NCBI GenBank assembly: GCA_015068335.1
Contig: SVKT01000048.1
Coordinates: forward strand, 1 to 10,374
Direction: 5' to 3'
From: Oscillospiraceae bacterium
GTDB lineage: Bacteria > Bacillota > Clostridia > Oscillospirales > Oscillospiraceae
DNA: 10,374 nucleotides
A program made the position numbers and the translations under genes. Below are positions 7,186-10,374 of the stretch, piece by piece. Position 1 is the first letter of the stretch; every line of letters starts with the position of its first letter. Below the pieces are notes generated by a model. The model was not told the DNA's origin. It saw only the letters and a list, made by a program, of their open reading frames with translations, and did no database searches.

Positions 7186-7191
7186 CACACT

Positions 7192-8736
7192 ATGCTGGAA
7201 CGCTTGAAGAAAAAGTGGATCGAGCGGGTAGGCAGGACCAGAACCATCCTGTGGGAAAAGGTGCGGGAAGCGCTGGCTTCCGTGCTGCCCATCACGGTGA
7301 TCGTGCTGCTGCTGTGCTTCACCATCGCGCCCATTCCCAATGCGGCGCTGCTGGCGTTTCTGGTGGGTGCGGTGCTGCTGATCTTCGGTATGGGTCTGTT
7401 TACGCTGGGTGCGGACACCGCAATGACCCCCATCGGCGAGCGTGTGGGTGCCGCGATGACCCGGTCCAGAAAACTCTGGGTCGTGATGATCGTGGGCTTC
7501 CTCATCGGTGTGATCGTCACCGTGTCCGAGCCGGATTTGCAGGTGCTGGCCCAGCAGGTGCCGGGCGTGCCCAATGCGTTGCTGGTGGGCGCGGTGGCTG
7601 TGGGTGTGGGCGCGTTCCTTGTGGTCGCCCTGCTGCGCATCCTGTTCCGCGTTCCCCTCAATCGCCTGTTGGTGTTCTTTTACATCATCGTGTTCGGTCT
7701 GGCTGCCTTCGTGCCCGGGGACTTTCTGGCGGTGGCCTTTGACTCCGGCGGCGTGACCACCGGCCCGATGACCGTGCCCTTTATTATGGCGCTTGGTCTC
7801 GGCGTGGCCTCTATCCGAAGCGACGAAGGCGCCTCCCAGGACAGTTTCGGCCTGGTGGCGCTGTGCTCTGTGGGGCCCATTCTGGCGGTGATGATCCTCT
7901 CGCTGGTGTTCCCTGCGGCGGGTGCTTATACGCCCACGCCTCTGCCAGACGCGGCGGACAGCCGGGAACTGTGGCAGTTGTTTGCCCACGACTTCCCCGA
8001 GTATTTTAAGGAAGTCGCGGTCTCTCTGGCGCCTATTGCGGCCTTTTTCGCCGTGTTTCAGGTCATCTCCCTGCGGATGCCCCGGAAGAGAGTGCTGAAA
8101 ATCGTAGTGGGTATCCTCTATACCTATCTGGGCCTTGTCCTGTTCCTCACCGGCGTCAATGTCGGCTTTATGCCAGCAGGCAGTTTCCTGGGCCGCCAGA
8201 TCGCGCAGTTGCCCTATGCCTGGATCCTGATCCCCATCGGTATGCTGATGGGCTGGTTTATCGTGCAGGCGGAGCCCGCCGTCCACGTGCTGAACAAGCA
8301 GGTGGAGGAGATCACCTCCGGCGCCATTCCCGGCAAGGCGATGAGCACCAGCCTGTCCATCGGCGTGGCGGTCTCCGTGGGCCTTGCGATGGTTCGCGTG
8401 CTGACCGGGCTTTCCATCTTCTGGCTGCTGATCCCGGGCTATCTGGCTGCCATCGTGATGTCCTTCTTTGTTCCCAAGATCTTTACGGCCATCGCCTTCG
8501 ACTCCGGCGGCGTGGCATCCGGCCCGATGACGGCCACCTTCCTGCTGCCCTTTGCCCAGGGCGCCTGCGATGCGCTGGGCGGCAACATCGTCACCGACGC
8601 CTTCGGCGTGGTGGCGATGGTCGCTATGACGCCGCTGCTGACCATCCAGATGCTGGGTCTTGTTTACCAGTGGAAACTGAACCACACCGCGCAGGAAGAG
8701 GCGGAAGAACTGGACGAGGAGATCATCGATCTCTAA
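7192..8736 (+). CDS. DUF1538 family polytopic membrane protein (putative transporter)
   Basis: Integral membrane protein of 514 residues with a basic amphipathic N-terminus (LERLKKKW) and about 14 hydrophobic segments; I recognise it as the DUF1538 family, whose function is not established. The two halves are clear repeats. ADTAMTPIG (from Ala74) aligns with VNVGFMPAG (from Val322), SEPDLQVLAQQV (Glu113) with AEPAVHVLNKQV (Glu361), and AFDSGGVTTGPMT (Asp184) with AFDSGGVASGPMT (Asp437). Offsets are 248, 248 and 253 residues. Such a duplication with acidic residues next to membrane segments is typical of secondary transporters with two-fold pseudosymmetry, so an ion-coupled or channel role is inferred; the substrate is unknown. 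The start at 7192 is chosen from the ribosome binding site and promoter. The PII-like gene follows after 27 bases, the usual partner of this family as I recall. Family call is confident, function is not. Confidence 0.85.
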   Translation: MLERLKKKWIERVGRTRTILWEKVREALASVLPITVIVLLLCFTIAPIPNAALLAFLVGAVLLIFGMGLFTLGADTAMTPIGERVGAAMTRSRKLWVVMIVGFLIGVIVTVSEPDLQVLAQQVPGVPNALLVGAVAVGVGAFLVVALLRILFRVPLNRLLVFFYIIVFGLAAFVPGDFLAVAFDSGGVTTGPMTVPFIMALGLGVASIRSDEGASQDSFGLVALCSVGPILAVMILSLVFPAAGAYTPTPLPDAADSRELWQLFAHDFPEYFKEVAVSLAPIAAFFAVFQVISLRMPRKRVLKIVVGILYTYLGLVLFLTGVNVGFMPAGSFLGRQIAQLPYAWILIPIGMLMGWFIVQAEPAVHVLNKQVEEITSGAIPGKAMSTSLSIGVAVSVGLAMVRVLTGLSIFWLLIPGYLAAIVMSFFVPKIFTAIAFDSGGVASGPMTATFLLPFAQGACDALGGNIVTDAFGVVAMVAMTPLLTIQMLGLVYQWKLNHTAQEEAEELDEEIIDL

Positions 8737-8763
8737 CCGACACCACAGAGAGGAGAAACTGCT

Positions 8764-9438
8764 ATGGGCGGAGCCGTTCTTATGATCACCATTACAGACC
8801 GCAGCCGCGGAGAAGAGTTTGCGGCCTGGTATGAAAGACAGGGCGCCCCCCTGGTGCTGACGGCGCTGGGGCAGGGCACAGCCACCACCGAGGTGCTGGA
8901 TTGCCTGGGACTGGAAGCAACGGAAAAAGCGGTGCTGTTCTGCGTGGCGCCGCATTGGCCCCGGCTGGTACGCCGGGCGGCCAAGGAACTTTGGCTGGAC
9001 GTTCCCGGACGCGGCATTCTGATGACCGTGCCGGTGTCCAGTGTGGGCGGCGCTGCCGCCAAAGAATATTTGCTGCATACCGAGCACGAGGAGGCGGAGG
9101 AAATGACGGAAAAGGAACTGACCCACGAGTTGATCGTTGCCATTACCAATCAGGGCTACACCGACCAGGTGATGGACGCCGCGCGCGCTGCCGGAGCCAC
9201 CGGCGGCACCTCCGTCCACGCCAAGGGCACGGGCACGGAACTGGCGCGGAAGTTCTTCGGCGTATCCATTGCCGAGGAGAAGGAGATGGTGCTGATCCTG
9301 ACCCGGGCGGAGGACCGCAACGCCATTATGAAGGCGATTATGGCGAAAACCGGTATGCGGACGGCGGCGCAGTCGCTGGTGTTCTCGCTGCCGGTGAGCG
9401 ACATTGCCGGCCTGCGCCAACTGGAAAACGAGGAATAA
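8764..9438 (+). CDS. PII-like regulator with two tandem PII-type domains, partner of DUF1538 protein
   Basis: Soluble protein of 224 residues, no signal peptide or membrane segment, of the P-II-like (ferredoxin-fold) signalling superfamily. Two units align along their whole length: about 6-96 (LMITITD, then GQGTAT at 36-41, ending VPVSSVGG 89-96) and about 123-216 (LIVAITN, then KGTGT at 154-158, ending LPVSDIAG 209-216). A 24-residue acidic linker (EHEEAEEMTEKE) joins them. The classic GlnB T-loop tyrosine and signature are absent, so this is a divergent PII-like protein rather than GlnB/GlnK. AGGAG (8751-8755), eight bases before the ATG, supports the start; the ATG at 8782 is a weaker alternative. 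It follows the DUF1538 gene by 27 bases and shares its promoter and terminator. By analogy with AmtB-GlnK and SbtA-SbtB it probably binds the membrane protein and tunes it by a small ligand; this is inference. Confidence 0.8.
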   Translation: MGGAVLMITITDRSRGEEFAAWYERQGAPLVLTALGQGTATTEVLDCLGLEATEKAVLFCVAPHWPRLVRRAAKELWLDVPGRGILMTVPVSSVGGAAAKEYLLHTEHEEAEEMTEKELTHELIVAITNQGYTDQVMDAARAAGATGGTSVHAKGTGTELARKFFGVSIAEEKEMVLILTRAEDRNAIMKAIMAKTGMRTAAQSLVFSLPVSDIAGLRQLENEE

Positions 9439-9462
9439 CGAACCGCAGCCGGACGGGTGCGG

Positions 9463-9497
9463 AAAGAGGGGAACGGGTGACCGTTCCCCTCTTTTTT
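9463..9497 (+). terminator. Rho-independent terminator of the DUF1538/PII-like operon
   Basis: A perfect stem (9463-9476 with 9481-9494, the GC-rich core being 9466-9476 with 9481-9491) closes on a GTGA (GNRA-type) tetraloop and runs into six T (9492-9497). It lies 24 bases after the PII-like stop codon. Confidence 0.93.
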
Positions 9498-9501
9498 CTG
9501 C

Positions 9502-9534
9502 AAAAAAGTTCCGCCGCCCAGCGGGCGGCGGAAC
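9502..9534 (-). terminator. Rho-independent terminator of the aminotransferase gene
   Basis: Twelve perfect pairs (9508-9519 with 9523-9534) around a three-base loop. Read on the - strand the stem is followed by six T (complement of A9502-9507). It lies 12 bases past the end of the - strand gene and only a few bases from the opposing operon's terminator. Confidence 0.92.
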
Positions 9535-9546
9535 AATGGATGAGAA

Positions 9547-10374
9547 TTACTTCTTCATTTCTTTCAGAGTATCCTCGGCAGCCTGGAACAGACCGTCGAT
9601 GTCCTCCTTGGTGTGAGAATACATCAGGCACAGGCGCTTGACGTCGCCGGGCACCAGATAGTAGCCGCGCTTGACCAGGCCCTTGCGGAACTCCACGACC
9701 TTGGCCATATCGGAACGCATAATGTCGTCCTGGCAGGTGAAGGGGCCCTTGGCGAACAGGGGGATGGCGATGGAGCCGTAGCCGGTCATCTCGGCCTCGT
9801 AGCCCTGCTGCTCGAAGATCTTGTTCATACCGTTGCGCAGGTAGTCGCCCAGGTCGAACAGGTAGTCGTGGACCTTGTCGCGTTCCAGGATCTCCATCGT
9901 CTTCAAGCAGGCAGCCATAACGAAGGGACCGCCGTTGAAGGTGCCGCCGTAGGCAACGTTGCCCTTGGGAGCGGTGTTGAACATATCCATATACTGCGCC
10001 TTACCGGCAACGATGGCGATGGGATAGGTGTTGCCGATGGCCTTACCGATGGTGCACAGGTCGGGAGTGACGCCGCAGATGCCCTGATAGCCGTGCATAC
10101 CGACACGCAGACCGGTGATGACTTCGTCGAAGATCAGCAGGATGCCGTTCTCGTCGCAGAGTTTGCGCAGGCCTTTCAGGAACTCGTTTTGCAGTTTCAC
10201 GCAGCCCAGGTTGTGCGCCACGGGCTCGGTGATGATGGCAGCGATCTGGTCGGGATAGGCCTTGATCTTGGCTTCCACGTCTTCCAGGTCGTTGAAACGG
10301 CAGATGACGGTCTCGTCAACGGCGGAGTCCAGCATACCCTTGGAGCCCAGGTCGCGGGTGTACATCAGTTCTTC
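9547..10374 (-). CDS. Glutamate-1-semialdehyde aminomutase-like class III aminotransferase, N-terminus outside the window
   Basis: PLP-dependent class III aminotransferase; the closest resemblance is to glutamate-1-semialdehyde 2,1-aminomutase (HemL, tetrapyrrole synthesis), but the substrate is uncertain. The reading frame is open to the window edge at 10374, so the Met at 10363-10365 is internal; 275 residues are visible and about 150 are missing. The PLP-aspartate motif FDEVITGLR (10120-10131 encodes FDEV) and the Schiff-base lysine in TIGKAIGN (codon 10042-10044) are present. The distance from that lysine to the C-terminus (164 residues) matches HemL. Differences from HemL: EPVAHN has His (codon 10213-10215) where HemL has EPVAGN, and GNTYPIAIVAG replaces the Gly-rich GGGLPVGAFGG stretch after the lysine. 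No other haem gene is visible. It could be another class III aminotransferase or mutase that automated pipelines label HemL. The gene ends in its own terminator. Confidence 0.82.
   Translation of the reverse strand, partial: EELMYTRDLGSKGMLDSAVDETVICRFNDLEDVEAKIKAYPDQIAAIITEPVAHNLGCVKLQNEFLKGLRKLCDENGILLIFDEVITGLRVGMHGYQGICGVTPDLCTIGKAIGNTYPIAIVAGKAQYMDMFNTAPKGNVAYGGTFNGGPFVMAACLKTMEILERDKVHDYLFDLGDYLRNGMNKIFEQQGYEAEMTGYGSIAIPLFAKGPFTCQDDIMRSDMAKVVEFRKGLVKRGYYLVPGDVKRLCLMYSHTKEDIDGLFQAAEDTLKEMKK

Larger units (their letters stand above)
6825..7191. other. AT-rich divergent intergenic region (no gene seen)
   Basis: These 367 bases separate the divergent Na/Pi transporter and DUF1538 genes. 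Composition shifts sharply to AT- and A-rich (6838-7060), unlike the GC-rich surroundings. It holds the - strand ribosome binding site (6832-6837), a palindrome (6852-6864), a candidate - strand promoter (6877-6905), and at the other end the + strand promoter (7129-7157) and ribosome binding site (7181-7185). The middle (about 6910-7120) is Lys/Arg-rich in any reading, with no ribosome binding site and no recognisable domain, so I call no gene. I see no strong hairpin, tRNA or known RNA there. Confidence 0.7.

Noticed and set aside
7165..9420. Long - strand reading frame (751 codons), His/Gly/Arg-rich
   Set aside because: Antisense to both the DUF1538 and PII-like genes, which show real family motifs and ribosome binding sites. 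Composition is typical of a reverse-strand artefact.

Overview
The window is a GC-rich stretch of a bacterial chromosome. It has low-GC-Gram-positive-type signals (strong GGAGG ribosome binding sites, sigma-A promoters, T-tailed hairpin terminators) but about 60% GC coding DNA with G/C-rich third positions. The gene content is Mfd followed by a PrsA-type lipoprotein, a ThlA-like thiolase and a Na/Pi-PhoU transporter. Together these suggest an anaerobic clostridial lineage, probably a high-GC gut Oscillospiraceae-type organism; this taxonomic guess is inference. I see no phage, IS, CRISPR, tRNA or rRNA.

Layout. (1) 2-3471, + strand: the C-terminal two thirds of the transcription-repair coupling factor Mfd, then after 68 bases a secreted lipoprotein of the PrsA/SurA foldase type, probably cotranscribed. 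(2) 3486-5001, + strand: a self-contained unit with CCGGAA repeats, a near-consensus promoter (TTGACG-17-TATAAT), a structured leader of about 114 bases, an acetyl-CoA acetyltransferase with a roughly 24-residue insertion, and a strong terminator. (3) 5022-6905, - strand: a Na+/phosphate cotransporter-family protein with a C-terminal PhoU-like domain, its own terminator, and a candidate promoter and operator. (4) 6825-7191: an AT-rich divergent intergenic region. (5) 7129-9497, + strand: a two-gene operon with its own promoter and terminator, encoding an internally duplicated DUF1538 membrane protein and an internally duplicated PII-like protein. (6) 9502-10374, - strand: the C-terminal part of a glutamate-1-semialdehyde aminomutase-like class III aminotransferase, with its terminator.

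How they work together. Most units look like independent housekeeping or metabolic genes: DNA repair, protein secretion, C4 acyl-CoA metabolism, phosphate transport and an aminotransferase. The most interesting unit is the DUF1538/PII-like pair. A PII-type sensor beside a membrane protein resembles the AmtB-GlnK and SbtA-SbtB arrangements, so a transporter gated by a small-molecule-sensing partner is the natural hypothesis. Neither substrate nor ligand can be read from the sequence.
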